Positions 47,926 to 57,480 are shown, counted from the first letter of the stretch. The stretch: DNA of 64,000 nucleotides from Pseudomonas sp. MWU13-2100 (GCF_023242365.1 NZ_JALLIX010000004.1:1-64000); one strand, 5' to 3'. Numbers and translations are program-made. The notes: a model not told the origin generated them from the sequence alone.

Positions 47926-49482
47926 CTATGCACCAGGCGAGGTATCCGCAGGCATGACCTGCACCTGCGCCAGAGCCTCCATCAGTTGCAACTGACTGTA
48001 AGGCTTGAGTATCCGCGGCAGCCTGACGGCCAGACCGTCCAGATGCTGGGCATAACCGGTGGCCAGAATGATCGGCAGCTCGGGGTGGAGTTTTCGCACG
48101 GCCTCGGCCAACTCGGCCCCATTCATCTGCGGCATGGCCACATCGGTGATCATCAGGTCGATGCCTGGGTATTGTCTGAAGCATTCCAGGGCCTGCGGAC
48201 CGGAAGCCGCGCAAATCACCTGATGCCCCAGGTCCTCGAGCAACAACAGGGTGCTGTTGAGCACCAGGCTGTCATCGTCGACCACCAGGACTGTCATGGG
48301 CTTGAGCGACATCCTGTGCTTGTCTCCTGATGACGACGGCAGTCCCGGCGCGGCCCCACTGTCCACCGGCAACCAGAGTTCGGCAGTGGTGCCCTGCCCC
48401 TTGCTGCTTTTCAGCTGCAGTCGCCCCCCCAACTGCTCCGCCAACCCGTGGACCATCGACAGTCCCAGTCCGGTGCCCTTGCCCACGCCCTTGGTGGTGA
48501 AGAAGGGGTCAGCTGCGTAATCCAGGGTCTGCTCATCCATGCCTTCGCCATTGTCGACAACCGACAAACACACGTACTGATCGTGCGCCAGCGTAGCGAG
48601 CTTGTCGCGGACCTCGGCCTTGATCCAGAGCGTGCCGCCAGCCGGCATCGCGTCGCGGGCATTGCTCACCAGATTGAGCAATGCCAGCTCCAGCTGGTTG
48701 ATGTCGGCGTGCACCGCAGGCAACCCATCTGTCAGCTCAGTCAGAACCGTCACCTGGGGCCCCACCGAACTGCACAGCAGGTCGATGAGATTGCTCACCA
48801 ACTGCGGCAGTTGCACTGCCTCGGTCCTGAGTTCCTGGCGCCGGGCGAAGGCCAGCATACGCTGGGTCAGCGACACCCCGCGTTCAGTACCGAGCAGCGC
48901 GTTGTCCACCAGCCGTGAGAGTTTCGGGTCGCCGTCGACGCGTTTGCGCAGCAATTCGAGGTTACCCTGGATAACGGTCAGCAGATTGTTGAAATCATGG
49001 GCGACGCCGCCACTGAGTTGACCGACGGCCTGCAGCTTCTGCGACTGGAACAAGGCCTCGCGCGTGAGCTTCAGGGCTTGTTGTGCTTCGACTGCGTCAC
49101 TGATATCCCGGGTGATTTTGGCGAAACCGAGCAAGTCGCCCGCTGGATCACGGATCGGATCGATGACCACATGACACCAGAAGCGTGTGCCATCCTTGCG
49201 GACTCGCCAACCTTCGCCCTCGAAGCGCCCCTCCTCGGTGGCGGTGCTCAAGGCCCGTTCGGGCAAACCGGCCTGGCGGTCTTCGGGAGTGTAGAAACAG
49301 GAAAAGTGCCTACCGAGGATCTCCGCCTCCTGATACCCCTTGAATAGCCTGGCCCCCGTATTCCAACTGACGATAATGCCTTGGGGGTCGATCATGTAGA
49401 TCGCATAGTCGATCACGGCATCGACCAGCAAACGGAAACGGTTATCGTCGAACAGGCTTCGAAGTGCGGGCTGATCAGGCAT
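47926..49482 (-). CDS. Hybrid sensor histidine kinase (PAS-HisKA-HATPase-REC)
   Basis: 518 residues without membrane segments. PAS domain about 15-130, phosphoacceptor GGVAHDFNNLL near 160, ATPase with NLVSNARDAM, DNGEGMD and GTGLGLSM, and a C-terminal receiver domain with the phosphorylation aspartate in LMITDVAMPQ. This soluble PAS hybrid type often handles light, redox or stress signals. ATG at 49482 has GGAGG 7 bases upstream; the frame goes on to 49596 without support. Confidence 0.9.
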   Translation of the reverse strand: MPDQPALRSLFDDNRFRLLVDAVIDYAIYMIDPQGIIVSWNTGARLFKGYQEAEILGRHFSCFYTPEDRQAGLPERALSTATEEGRFEGEGWRVRKDGTRFWCHVVIDPIRDPAGDLLGFAKITRDISDAVEAQQALKLTREALFQSQKLQAVGQLSGGVAHDFNNLLTVIQGNLELLRKRVDGDPKLSRLVDNALLGTERGVSLTQRMLAFARRQELRTEAVQLPQLVSNLIDLLCSSVGPQVTVLTELTDGLPAVHADINQLELALLNLVSNARDAMPAGGTLWIKAEVRDKLATLAHDQYVCLSVVDNGEGMDEQTLDYAADPFFTTKGVGKGTGLGLSMVHGLAEQLGGRLQLKSSKGQGTTAELWLPVDSGAAPGLPSSSGDKHRMSLKPMTVLVVDDDSLVLNSTLLLLEDLGHQVICAASGPQALECFRQYPGIDLMITDVAMPQMNGAELAEAVRKLHPELPIILATGYAQHLDGLAVRLPRILKPYSQLQLMEALAQVQVMPADTSPGA

Positions 49483-49721
49483 AACGGCCTCCGATATTGT
49501 TTTTTGATGCCTGGTATCGGCTCCGTCAGTATGACTTAAACCACCCCTTGCACCACGTGCATCGACTTCCCTTTCGGCACCCGAAATCACTGACACTCAA
49601 ATCAGTAGGCAACAGCCTGCAAATCACAGAGAAACATCCGTCTATCGCTCCCAGGGGGCTGGAGAGACTATTTGAGCATTCGGGGCGTCACACGCAACAC
49701 GGAGCCCATTACCGGGGCGAC

Positions 49722-50732
49722 TTACAAGAATCTGTCACGCCGGGCATCGACTCGCTGCAGAGTCATGCTCGGCGTTTCATCGAACAGTTTGCGGTATTCG
49801 CAGGAAAAGCGCCCCAGGTGACTGAACCCCCAGCCCATCGCGATCACAGAGATATTGTGGGCCGAACGATCTTCAAGGATTTCCTGGCGTACCCCCATCA
49901 AGCGATATTTCTTCAGGTAAGCCATGGGCGACATCTCGAAGTACTTCTTGAAGTCTTCGAACAACTTGAAACGCGACACCCCGGCGGCGGCTTCAATATC
50001 GTCGAGGTTCAGCGCATCGCGGGCATGGGCATGGATGAAGTCCTTGGCGCGAACCAGGTAGTGCGGCAGCTTCACCCCAAGACGCTCGCGCAGCTCAGCG
50101 GAATAGTTGTGCGGCTGGGACAGGATCAGGCCCTTGAGCAAGGCGCTCTCCAGATCACGATTGAACATCAGTTGGCCGTACAGTTCGCTACGCTCCATCT
50201 CCTCGATGAAATGCCTGACCGTGCGCCACCAGGAAGCGACGGCACCGTCCACCGCATCCATTTCTGGCTCAAAACGCAAGGCGCTGCCCAGCGGATGCTG
50301 CAACATGTCCTCAAGGGTCTTGCGCATGGCGCTGCGGGTGATCACCACCTGCAGCTTGCGACAATCGCCGGTGATACTCAATTGCTGGCTCTCGTTGGGC
50401 GAAACGATGACGCCATGGTCGCGATCGGAGCGCAGCAGCGTCCCGCCCCGGCTCAGTTCCTGCTCGCCACTCAACGGCAGGCTCAGGCTGTAGCTGTTGA
50501 AGCTGTCAAGGTCGGTGACCCCCACCGTGACATCGGTGCCGTACTCGATGATGCCCAGGGTGGTCGACATCGACTTGAGCACGTTGCCACTGTGGTGGAA
50601 CTGGATGCGCTCGGGTTTGCTCGCATAGAGCAAATGGGGACCGCAGATCGTCGACATCCATGAGTGCGCCCCTGCCAGGTCGAAGTGATCGGCATGGATG
50701 TCTCGGAAATGATGTTCGCGCTTGCTACTCAT
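49722..50732 (-). CDS. antR: AraC-family activator, probably AntR
   Basis: 336 residues: an AraC ligand-binding-like N-terminal domain and a C-terminal double helix-turn-helix (LNLDDIEAAAGVSRFKLFEDFKKYF and a second half ending near RKLFDETPS). It is transcribed away from antABC, the arrangement in which AntR activates antABC in response to anthranilate. The 268-base space between them should hold its sites, but I could not fix a convincing repeat. Confidence 0.82.
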   Translation of the reverse strand: MSSKREHHFRDIHADHFDLAGAHSWMSTICGPHLLYASKPERIQFHHSGNVLKSMSTTLGIIEYGTDVTVGVTDLDSFNSYSLSLPLSGEQELSRGGTLLRSDRDHGVIVSPNESQQLSITGDCRKLQVVITRSAMRKTLEDMLQHPLGSALRFEPEMDAVDGAVASWWRTVRHFIEEMERSELYGQLMFNRDLESALLKGLILSQPHNYSAELRERLGVKLPHYLVRAKDFIHAHARDALNLDDIEAAAGVSRFKLFEDFKKYFEMSPMAYLKKYRLMGVRQEILEDRSAHNISVIAMGWGFSHLGRFSCEYRKLFDETPSMTLQRVDARRDRFL

Positions 50733-51000
50733 CGGCGTTACTCAACAAGGCTGTTATCGGTACGCGCTCTGACGGCACGTTCGCGGGTACAGAAGCAATC
50801 CCCGCGCCAAGTCATCCTTGCATAATAGGCCGATCGCAGGTGTTGCCTCGTGAGTAGACGACCCGGTTTCCGACATTTAGTGTGCGATTACCGGCCACGA
50901 ATTTTCCGGACTGTCTTCGCCAACTATGTGGATAGACCGAAAGCTCGACGCGCACCTTTAATGCAGGTACCGATTCGCCCGATGAAACAGGTACCGACTC

Positions 51001-52410
51001 ATGCATTATTCGAAAAGCGTCGCCCAATGGCAGACCTTCATCCAGGGTTGCCTGGACTTCCGTCCGGTCGAGGGCATCTACCGTATCGCCCGGGAAATGT
51101 TCACCGAACCTGAACTGTTCGATCTCGAAATGGAACTGATCTTCGAGAAGAACTGGATCTACGCCTGTCACGAAAGCGAGATCGCCCACAAGCACGACTT
51201 CATGACGATGCGTGCCGGTCGCCAGCCACTGATCATCACCCGCGACGGTGAAGGCCGCCTCAACGCCCTGATCAACGCCTGCCAGCACCGTGGCACGACC
51301 CTGACCCGGGTGGGCAAGGGCAACCAGTCGACCTTCACCTGCCCCTTCCACGCCTGGTGCTACAAGAGCGACGGCCGCCTGGTCAAGGTCAAGGCGCCGG
51401 GGGAATACCCAGAGGACTTCGACAAGGCCACCCGCGGCCTGAAAAAAGCCCGGATCGAAAGCTACAAGGGCTTTGTCTTCGTCAGCCTTGATGTCGACGG
51501 CAGCGACAGCCTGCAGGACTACCTGGGCGACGCCAAGGTGTTCTTCGACATGATGGTGGCGCAATCGGCCAGTGGCGAACTGGAAGTGCTGCCCGGCAAG
51601 TCATCCTATACCTATAACGGCAACTGGAAGCTGCAGAACGAAAACGGTCTGGACGGTTATCACGTCAGCACCGTGCACTACAACTACGTCGCCACGGTGC
51701 AGCATCGCCAGCAAGTCAACGCCGAGAAAGGCAGCGCTTCGGGCGACACCCTGGACTACAGCAAGCTCGGCGCCGGCGATGCCGAGACCGATGACGGCTG
51801 GTTCTCCTTCAACAACGGCCACAGCCTGCTGTTCAGCGACATGCCCAACCCGGCAGTACGTCCCGGTTACGCCACCATCATGCCGCGTCTGGTCGAGGAA
51901 TATGGCCAGGACAAGGCTGAATGGATGATGCATCGCCTGCGCAACCTGAACGTCTACCCGAGCATGTTCTTCCTCGACCAGATCAGCTCGCAGTTGCGGA
52001 TCATTCGTCCGCTGGCCTGGAACAAGACCGAGATCCACAGCTTCTGCCTGGGGGTCAAAGGCGAGTCGGATGCCGATCGCGAAAACCGCATTCGCCAGTT
52101 TGAAGATTTCTTCAATGTCTCCGGCCTCGGCACCCCCGATGACCTGGTGGAATTCCGTGAAGCCCAGCGCGGCTTCCAGGCGCGCCTGGAGCGCTGGAGC
52201 GACATCTCTCGCGGCCATGACCACTGGCTCAGCGGCTCGACCCGCAACAGCGAAACCCTCGGTATCGAACCGGTCCTGACCGGCACCGAGTTCACCCACG
52301 AAGGCCTCTATGTCAACCAGCACGGCAACTGGCAGCGCTTCCTGCTCGAAGGCCTGGCGCGCAAGGCCGCCGAAGAGCACCCCCTGCAACTGCGCGAGGT
52401 GCAGCCATGA
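51001..52410 (+). CDS. antA: Anthranilate 1,2-dioxygenase large subunit
   Basis: 469 residues. The Rieske motif CQHRG...CPFHAWCY (about residues 98-122) and the mononuclear iron segment NENGLDGYHVSTVHYNY (about 217-233) are present. The sequence is much closer to anthranilate than to benzoate dioxygenases as I remember them (for example EWQ/FVQGC-type start and KVKAPGEY). It converts anthranilate to catechol with release of CO2 and ammonia. It overlaps antB by 4 bases. Confidence 0.88.
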   Translation: MHYSKSVAQWQTFIQGCLDFRPVEGIYRIAREMFTEPELFDLEMELIFEKNWIYACHESEIAHKHDFMTMRAGRQPLIITRDGEGRLNALINACQHRGTTLTRVGKGNQSTFTCPFHAWCYKSDGRLVKVKAPGEYPEDFDKATRGLKKARIESYKGFVFVSLDVDGSDSLQDYLGDAKVFFDMMVAQSASGELEVLPGKSSYTYNGNWKLQNENGLDGYHVSTVHYNYVATVQHRQQVNAEKGSASGDTLDYSKLGAGDAETDDGWFSFNNGHSLLFSDMPNPAVRPGYATIMPRLVEEYGQDKAEWMMHRLRNLNVYPSMFFLDQISSQLRIIRPLAWNKTEIHSFCLGVKGESDADRENRIRQFEDFFNVSGLGTPDDLVEFREAQRGFQARLERWSDISRGHDHWLSGSTRNSETLGIEPVLTGTEFTHEGLYVNQHGNWQRFLLEGLARKAAEEHPLQLREVQP

Positions 52411-52898
52411 ATTCGCAACTGCAATACCGTGTCGAACAGTTCTTTTACCGCAAGGCCGAACTATGCGACGCCCAGGATTGGGACGCCTACCTCGACCTGT
52501 TCAGCGAGGACAGCGAATTCCACCTGCCGCAATGGGATTCGGAGCACGTCTACACCACCGACCCGAAGAAGGGCATGTCGCTGATCTACTACGCCAACCG
52601 CGGCGGCCTGGAAGACCGGGTGTTCCGCTTGCGCACCGGCAAGGCCGCCTCGACCATCCCGATGCCACGCACCTTGCACATGCTCAACAATATCCGCATC
52701 ACGGCGCTGCAAAACGATGAGCTGGAGGTCAGGCTCAACTGGCAGACGCTGTACTACCGCATGGCCACCTCCGAGCAATTCTACGGCCGCGCCACCTACC
52801 GCCTGCGGCCCGACGGCGACAGTTGGAAGATCGCCCGCAAGCATGTGCTGCTGCTCAACGACACGATCAATTCAGTGCTCGATTTCTACCATTTATAA
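52407..52898 (+). CDS. antB: Anthranilate 1,2-dioxygenase small subunit
   Basis: 163 residues, the normal length of ring-hydroxylating dioxygenase beta subunits (NTF2-like fold; VEQFFYRKAELCDAQDWDAYLDLF at the start, DTINSVLDFYHL at the end). It has a structural role in the alpha3beta3 enzyme. Its start overlaps the antA stop. Confidence 0.9.
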   Translation: MNSQLQYRVEQFFYRKAELCDAQDWDAYLDLFSEDSEFHLPQWDSEHVYTTDPKKGMSLIYYANRGGLEDRVFRLRTGKAASTIPMPRTLHMLNNIRITALQNDELEVRLNWQTLYYRMATSEQFYGRATYRLRPDGDSWKIARKHVLLLNDTINSVLDFYHL

Positions 52899-52916
52899 GC
52901 CACGGAGTACCGGCTG

Positions 52917-53948
52917 ATGAACCACAAAGTGGCTTTCAATTTTGCCGATGGCAAGACCTCGTTCTTCGAGGTCAAGGCCAACGAACTGCTGCTCGACGCC
53001 GCCCTGCGCCACGGCGTGAACATTCCCCTGGATTGTCGCGAAGGCGTCTGCGGTACATGCCAGGGACGCTGCGAATCCGGCCAGTACACGCAAGACTATG
53101 TCGACGACGAAGTCTTCAGCGAAACCGACCTGGCGCAAGGCAAGATGCTCTCCTGCCAGACCCGCGTGCAGTCCGCGGCGTCCTTTTACTTCGACTTCGA
53201 TTCAAGCCTGTGCAATGCCGGCGCCACCCGGCGCATACAGGCCGTGATCGCCAAGGTCGAACAGATTTCCGACACCACGGCCATCCTGCATGTCGACGCC
53301 AGTTCCAGCGAACGGCTACTGGACTTCCTGCCCGGCCAATACGCGCGCCTGAAGGTGCCGGGTACCGATGCCTGGCGCTCCTACTCGTTCGCCAACCGGC
53401 CCAACCCGCACAACCAGCTGCAGTTTCTGATCCGGCTGCTACCGGATGGCCTGATGAGCCACTTTATCCGCGAGCGTTGCGAGCCCGGACAAGCGCTGGA
53501 ACTCGAGGCCCCGCTGGGCAGTTTCTATCTGCGCCAGGTCAACCAGCCGCTGCTGATGGTGGCCGGCGGCACGGGCCTCTCGGCGTTCCTTGGCATGCTC
53601 GACGAGATTGCCGACAAGGGCGGATGCCAACAACCAATCAAGCTGTTCTATGGCGTCAGTCGGCACACGGATTTGTGCGAACTGAATCGCCTGGCGGACT
53701 ACCGAAGCCGCATCGAAGGTTTCGAGTATCACCTGGTGGTCAGCCAGCCGTCGCCGCAATGGCCAGGCAAGACCGGACGGATCCCCGAACACTTCGATCG
53801 CCAGGCCATGAACGCCAATCCGTTCGATATCTACCTGTGCGGCCCTCCGCCGATGGTGGAGGCGGTCAAGACGTGGTTGACCGAGCAACGTATCGATGGC
53901 TTCCATCTGTATTACGAGAAGTTCATCGACAGCAACTCGGGGGGTTGA
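52917..53948 (+). CDS. antC: Anthranilate 1,2-dioxygenase reductase
   Basis: 343 residues. An N-terminal plant-type [2Fe-2S] ferredoxin domain (CREGVCGTCQGRC and a later C near residue 80) is followed by the FAD domain (WRSYSFAN) and the NAD domain (GGTGLSAFLGML). It passes electrons from NADH to AntAB. It sits 18 bases after antB. No catBCA genes follow, so catechol breakdown must be encoded elsewhere. Confidence 0.9.
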   Translation: MNHKVAFNFADGKTSFFEVKANELLLDAALRHGVNIPLDCREGVCGTCQGRCESGQYTQDYVDDEVFSETDLAQGKMLSCQTRVQSAASFYFDFDSSLCNAGATRRIQAVIAKVEQISDTTAILHVDASSSERLLDFLPGQYARLKVPGTDAWRSYSFANRPNPHNQLQFLIRLLPDGLMSHFIRERCEPGQALELEAPLGSFYLRQVNQPLLMVAGGTGLSAFLGMLDEIADKGGCQQPIKLFYGVSRHTDLCELNRLADYRSRIEGFEYHLVVSQPSPQWPGKTGRIPEHFDRQAMNANPFDIYLCGPPPMVEAVKTWLTEQRIDGFHLYYEKFIDSNSGG

Positions 53949-54263
53949 CTGCAAGTGCGCGCCGGGCCCGCATCCCACTGCCCGGCATCCTTGCCACTCA
54001 AGAGACCAAGCAAGGGACTATACAATTCAGGGAAACATCCATCTATCTCATCCCATGGCTTTGGATCGACTATCCGGACTGGGCACCTTGGGCGTTGGGC
54101 CTGGCTGTTCGATCAAGGAGCTGCAATCGCCCTGTGGGAGCAGGCCGCGGACCAGCGTTCCTCTATCCGGGTACTGCAATGGAGTATCGGGGTGACATTC
54201 CTCTGTGTGGCGGCGCCGCTGATCCGAAATGTGTTCGGGGGGGGAGGTGCAGCAGGGCTGGCC
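53949..54263. other. Gap between antC and a pseudogene
   Basis: No firm gene. A segment near 54029-54075 resembles 49627-49673 on the other side of the ant locus. An open plus-strand frame (about 54050-54240) reads LGRWAWLFDQGAAIALWEQ and then a hydrophobic segment, which could be the remnant of a small membrane protein, but it has no clear start or stop. Confidence 0.35.
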
Positions 54264-54840
54264 TCACCCCTGGAGGAGATCCCCCTGACCGGCCGCCGCC
54301 CCGCCGAGTCCGACCTGTTCCAGGTAGGCCTCCAACATTGCCACCTCCCCGGCTGCGAAAATGGCCCCCATGTAGCCATCCGGACGCACCAGCAGCCAAT
54401 CACCGACCGCTGGATTGTAGGCATCGAAAAAGTGGCCCGCCACATCGAACAGGTCTCCTTGCGGACCGAAAGCATGGATATGCAGGCCCGGGCGTGGTTG
54501 CACCGAACCACGCTCGACCTGATAGCCGAGCAATGTCCAGTGCCCGCCGCGGAACAGCTCGAACAGTCGGCTCGAACAGTCGGCTCGATTGACCGGCGGC
54601 CCCACGGACCGGGGCATCCGGGGCTCGGTCACCGGCGACCACGCCACTGACAGCGACGGCCTTTCCCTGCGCCAACGAGGAATCGGGATAACCGATATCA
54701 AGCTGCTGCACTTCCCGGCCACGACGCATCTGGCCTCGCGTCTGGGCAGCAAGAAGCCGTGTTGCCAACCCAAGCATCGCCGCCGCCACCGGCCATCGGG
54801 CTTGTGCAGCCTCCTGTAGGAATCCACCGAACGTTCGCGA
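54264..54840 (-). pseudogene. Decayed FAD-dependent aromatic monooxygenase (C-terminal part)
   Basis: The minus strand encodes the end of a PheA/TfdB-type flavin monooxygenase in two frames. Right of 54585 one frame gives QQLDIGYPDSSL and AGDRAPDAPV. Left of 54560 another gives LFRGGHWTLLGY, DWLLVRPDGYMGAIF and a normal C-terminus. The frames are split by a 13-bp tandem duplication. The N-terminal FAD-binding half is missing. The exact right edge is uncertain. Confidence 0.75.
54560..54585. repeat. 13-bp tandem duplication that breaks the monooxygenase remnant
   Basis: CGAACAGTCGGCT occurs twice in direct succession (54560-54572 and 54573-54585). Thirteen is not a multiple of three, and the reading frame of the monooxygenase changes exactly here. 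Confidence 0.9.
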
Positions 54841-55084
54841 CAACGACCAAAGGCCCTGCCCTACCAAGCCTCGTACAGAAGACTTCGACATCCATAAAGG
54901 CCAATGGCCACATGGGCTTTCCAACCTTCACAGCCCCCTGGCAGCCCTACAACTGGCGTCCCTATTTCCCAGTACAGACGTAGGATAAAACCTTACGATT
55001 GAATGTCGGATATCATCAACCGACAACGGCGCCCCCCAGCATGGAGCTACTTTTCGAACAATTATTATCACGGAAGATAACAGC

Positions 55085-55957
55085 ATGAAGCCGACGCACG
55101 ACCTCACGCACGGCCACGATCCGTACCTCTATCTGCGCTTGGGCGAGCTGGTTTCCAGCGCCGCCGAGGACGCCTTTGCCGAGCACATGCTGGCGTTCGT
55201 CAACAGCCTGGTGCCGATTCACGGACTGGACCTCAGCGAATGGACCCTGGATGCGGACCGGAGCAGTGTCAGCCCGAGCAAATGCCTCGGCAGCGCCGGC
55301 CAGCCGCATGACCTTTGCGCACCGGACACCCTGCCCCATCCGCTGCTGCAAAGCGTCATGGAGATGGACGCCCCGCTGCTCATCCAGCTCAAGACACCGC
55401 CGAGCCTGCAACACCCAAAACGCAGCGCGCACCAGTGCAATCTGGTCTCGGCCAGTGGCGATCTGCGCTGGGTCATCTGCTTCCATCGCCTGGCCAGTTT
55501 ACGGGCGTTCTCCGTGGCCGAACTGACGCTGCTCAAGAGCCTGTCCGATACCTTGCTACCGCTGGTGGCGCATCGCGCACAACTACTTGCACAGCCCGGA
55601 ACACGTTGGACCGGCACGACGCAGGCCGACTCCGAGCTTGAGTCCCTGCATCAGGCCTTCAATGGACGGCTGGCTCAAGATGCGGTCAACCTTTCCGCCC
55701 GCGAGCAAGAGGTTTGCCTGGGCCTGCTGACAGGCATCACCGTGTCGGAAATGGCCCAGCGCCTGAACGTCAAGAACAGCTCGGTGGAAACCTACCTCAA
55801 GCGTGCCACCACCAAACTGGGCGTCAGTGGCCGACATGGTTTGACGCGCTGGATGGCATTTGTGCCCAGTCGGGCGAAGCATGTGCCTGCGGCTTCATCT
55901 GATACTCCTGACGAGTCGACGGGCAAGACCGGACCATGCAAGGATCACCACGGATAA
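55085..55957 (+). CDS. LuxR-family transcriptional regulator
   Basis: 290 residues. The N-terminal ~200 residues are an unclassified sensor region. The C-terminal GerE/LuxR helix-turn-helix begins NLSAREQEVCLGLLTGITVSEMAQRLNVKNSSVETYLKRATTKL in pieces, all key positions present. No autoinducer-domain signature or receiver aspartate is seen, so the signal is unknown. It lies between the monooxygenase remnant and the PfpI gene and may once have controlled the former. Confidence 0.82.
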   Translation: MKPTHDLTHGHDPYLYLRLGELVSSAAEDAFAEHMLAFVNSLVPIHGLDLSEWTLDADRSSVSPSKCLGSAGQPHDLCAPDTLPHPLLQSVMEMDAPLLIQLKTPPSLQHPKRSAHQCNLVSASGDLRWVICFHRLASLRAFSVAELTLLKSLSDTLLPLVAHRAQLLAQPGTRWTGTTQADSELESLHQAFNGRLAQDAVNLSAREQEVCLGLLTGITVSEMAQRLNVKNSSVETYLKRATTKLGVSGRHGLTRWMAFVPSRAKHVPAASSDTPDESTGKTGPCKDHHG

Positions 55958-55977
55958 GAAAGGTACCACGGCCACGC

Positions 55978-55992
55978 TAGACGACTGGTCTA
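55978..55992. promoter_or_regulatory. TetR-type operator before the DJ-1/PfpI gene
   Basis: TAGACGACTGGTCTA: TAGAC and GTCTA arms around a 5-base centre. The exact reverse complement occurs at 57481-57495 in front of the tetR gene. Confidence 0.7.
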
Positions 55993-56089
55993 TTTGTTTA
56001 TATAGTCAAGCCCACGAACACGCCCATGACTGCCCGCAGACCCCAGTGCGAGCAGACCAGCATCCCCCCTCAACCGACAGGTAACCATC

Positions 56090-56767
56090 ATGAAGATTCT
56101 CATCGTCCTGACGTCCCATGACACCCTTGGCAACACCGGCAAGAAGACCGGCTTCTGGCTCGAAGAGTTGGCTGCCCCCTACTACGCCTTTATCGATGCT
56201 GGCGCCGAACTGACCCTCGCGTCGCCCAAAGGTGGCCAGCCACCGCTCGATCCCAAGAGCAACGAGCCCGACTTCCAGACCGAAGCCACCCACCGTTTCG
56301 AGGCCGATCCGCTCGCTCTGAAAGCGCTGGCCAATACCCGGAAGCTGGACGAGGTCTCCAGCGCCGACTTCGACGCCGTGTTCTATCCCGGTGGCCATGG
56401 TCCGCTGTGGGATCTGGCGGAGGACCCCCACTCCATCGCCCTGATCGAAGCCACCATCCGCACTGGCAAGCCGGTCGCGGTTGTCTGCCACGCGCCCGCC
56501 GCGCTGCGCCATGTCAAGGGTAGCGATGGCCATCCGTTGGTGGCGGGCAAGGCGGTCACCGGCTTCAGCAATAGCGAGGAAGCCGCCGTGGGGCTGACCG
56601 AGGTCGTGCCCTTCCTGGTGGAAGACATGCTCAAGGCCAATGGTGGGCGCTATAGCAAAGGCGCCGATTGGCAGTCCCACGTCGAAGTCGACGGACTGCT
56701 GGTCACCGGCCAGAATCCAGGGTCGTCCGAGGCCACCGCCCATGCGTTGCTCAAGCTGCTGGCCTGA
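56090..56767 (+). CDS. DJ-1/PfpI-superfamily protein (Hsp31-like)
   Basis: 225 residues. The nucleophile cysteine lies in AVVCHAPAAL (about residue 138), preceded by FYPGGHGPLWDL, which supplies the conserved His/Glu region of the class I glutamine amidotransferase-like Hsp31/glyoxalase III branch. It is a likely methylglyoxal or electrophile detoxifying enzyme or chaperone. An operator shared with the nearby tetR gene lies 98 bases upstream. Confidence 0.88.
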   Translation: MKILIVLTSHDTLGNTGKKTGFWLEELAAPYYAFIDAGAELTLASPKGGQPPLDPKSNEPDFQTEATHRFEADPLALKALANTRKLDEVSSADFDAVFYPGGHGPLWDLAEDPHSIALIEATIRTGKPVAVVCHAPAALRHVKGSDGHPLVAGKAVTGFSNSEEAAVGLTEVVPFLVEDMLKANGGRYSKGADWQSHVEVDGLLVTGQNPGSSEATAHALLKLLA

Positions 56768-56804
56768 GAAGGTGTGTATAGCCCCGCGCCCTGACGCTAT
56801 AAAA

Positions 56805-56819
56805 TAGACCAGTCAACTA
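56805..56819. promoter_or_regulatory. Third, imperfect copy of the TetR operator
   Basis: TAGACCAGTCAACTA keeps one arm and the centre of the 15-bp operator and has two changes in the other arm. It lies after the PfpI stop and before the shared terminator, an odd place for an operator. Confidence 0.5.
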
Positions 56820-56833
56820 TATTCGATCAGAAG

Positions 56834-56859
56834 AATATCCGCCTCTACAGGCGGATATT
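56834..56859. terminator. Bidirectional terminator between pfpI-like and tetR genes
   Basis: Perfect 11-bp stem AATATCCGCCT / AGGCGGATATT with a CTAC loop, followed rightward by GCATTT. The two genes converge on it. Confidence 0.75.
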
Positions 56860-56874
56860 GCATTTCAGGGCAAG

Positions 56875-57459
56875 TCAGATCCCCAGCATCGCCTTGGTCG
56901 TGGCCATGGCATTCTCCAGCGGACGGCCATTGCGATGCAGCTTGCTCATCAGGCTCGCACCAAGCCATAGCTGATACAACGCCGTGGCCGTGCGATGGGC
57001 GTTGCCCGGCGAGAGTGAACCGTCACGCCCGCCCTGCTCGATGCAGTCAGTGATGTGTTCGATGATCCGCTCGGCGCCATCACGCAGGGTAATCCGCATG
57101 GGCTCCGAGAGGTCCGCCACTTCGGCGCTCAACTTCACTACCAGGCAGGTCTGCACGGCGCAGGGCTCGCAATAGCTGTCCAGCCAATTCTGCCAATAGC
57201 CCATGAGGCGTTCGCAACCGCTCTGCCCCACCACGGCGAAGCGTTGCTCCATGTCGGCCAGGTAGTTGCGCAAGTAGTCTTCCAGCAGAGACTGGCCGTA
57301 CTGCTCCTTGGACTTGAAGTAGTGGTAGAACGACCCCTTGGGCACGCCCGCCGTCTGCAGGATTTCGTTGAGGCCGACACCGGTGAAACCTTTGGCCGAC
57401 ATCATCCGGTGGCCGGTATCGAGCAGGTGTTGGCGAGTGTCATCGTAGCTGGGTTTCAT
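56875..57459 (-). CDS. TetR-family repressor
   Basis: 194 residues. Helix-turn-helix with GLNEILQTAGVPKGSFYHYFKSKE (about 27-50). The C-terminal domain resembles the AcuR/YxaF type and has two cysteines in CEPCAVQTC that could react with electrophiles. Its promoter and that of the DJ-1 gene carry the same 15-bp palindrome, so it very likely represses both. Confidence 0.88.
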   Translation of the reverse strand: MKPSYDDTRQHLLDTGHRMMSAKGFTGVGLNEILQTAGVPKGSFYHYFKSKEQYGQSLLEDYLRNYLADMEQRFAVVGQSGCERLMGYWQNWLDSYCEPCAVQTCLVVKLSAEVADLSEPMRITLRDGAERIIEHITDCIEQGGRDGSLSPGNAHRTATALYQLWLGASLMSKLHRNGRPLENAMATTKAMLGI

Positions 57460-57480
57460 GGTGCGCAGGGTATCCAGAAC

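Noticed and set aside
50733..51000. XylS/BenR-like half-sites (TGCA-N6-GGNTA) in the antR-antA gap
   Set aside because: Only isolated TGCA/CGCA pieces without the second half were found; not enough to call an operator.
51001..53948. Benzoate dioxygenase (benABC) as alternative name for the dioxygenase genes
   Set aside because: The large subunit length (469) and the sequence around the Rieske and iron sites fit AntA better than BenA, and no benD dehydrogenase follows.
54131..54150. TGTGGGAGCAGGCC, resembling the arm of a Pseudomonas REP element
   Set aside because: Only one arm is present; no inverted partner or second copy was found nearby, so a REP element cannot be supported.
53896..54195. 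Open frame starting inside antC and running past its stop
   Set aside because: It overlaps antC in another frame and the later part has no protein-like composition.
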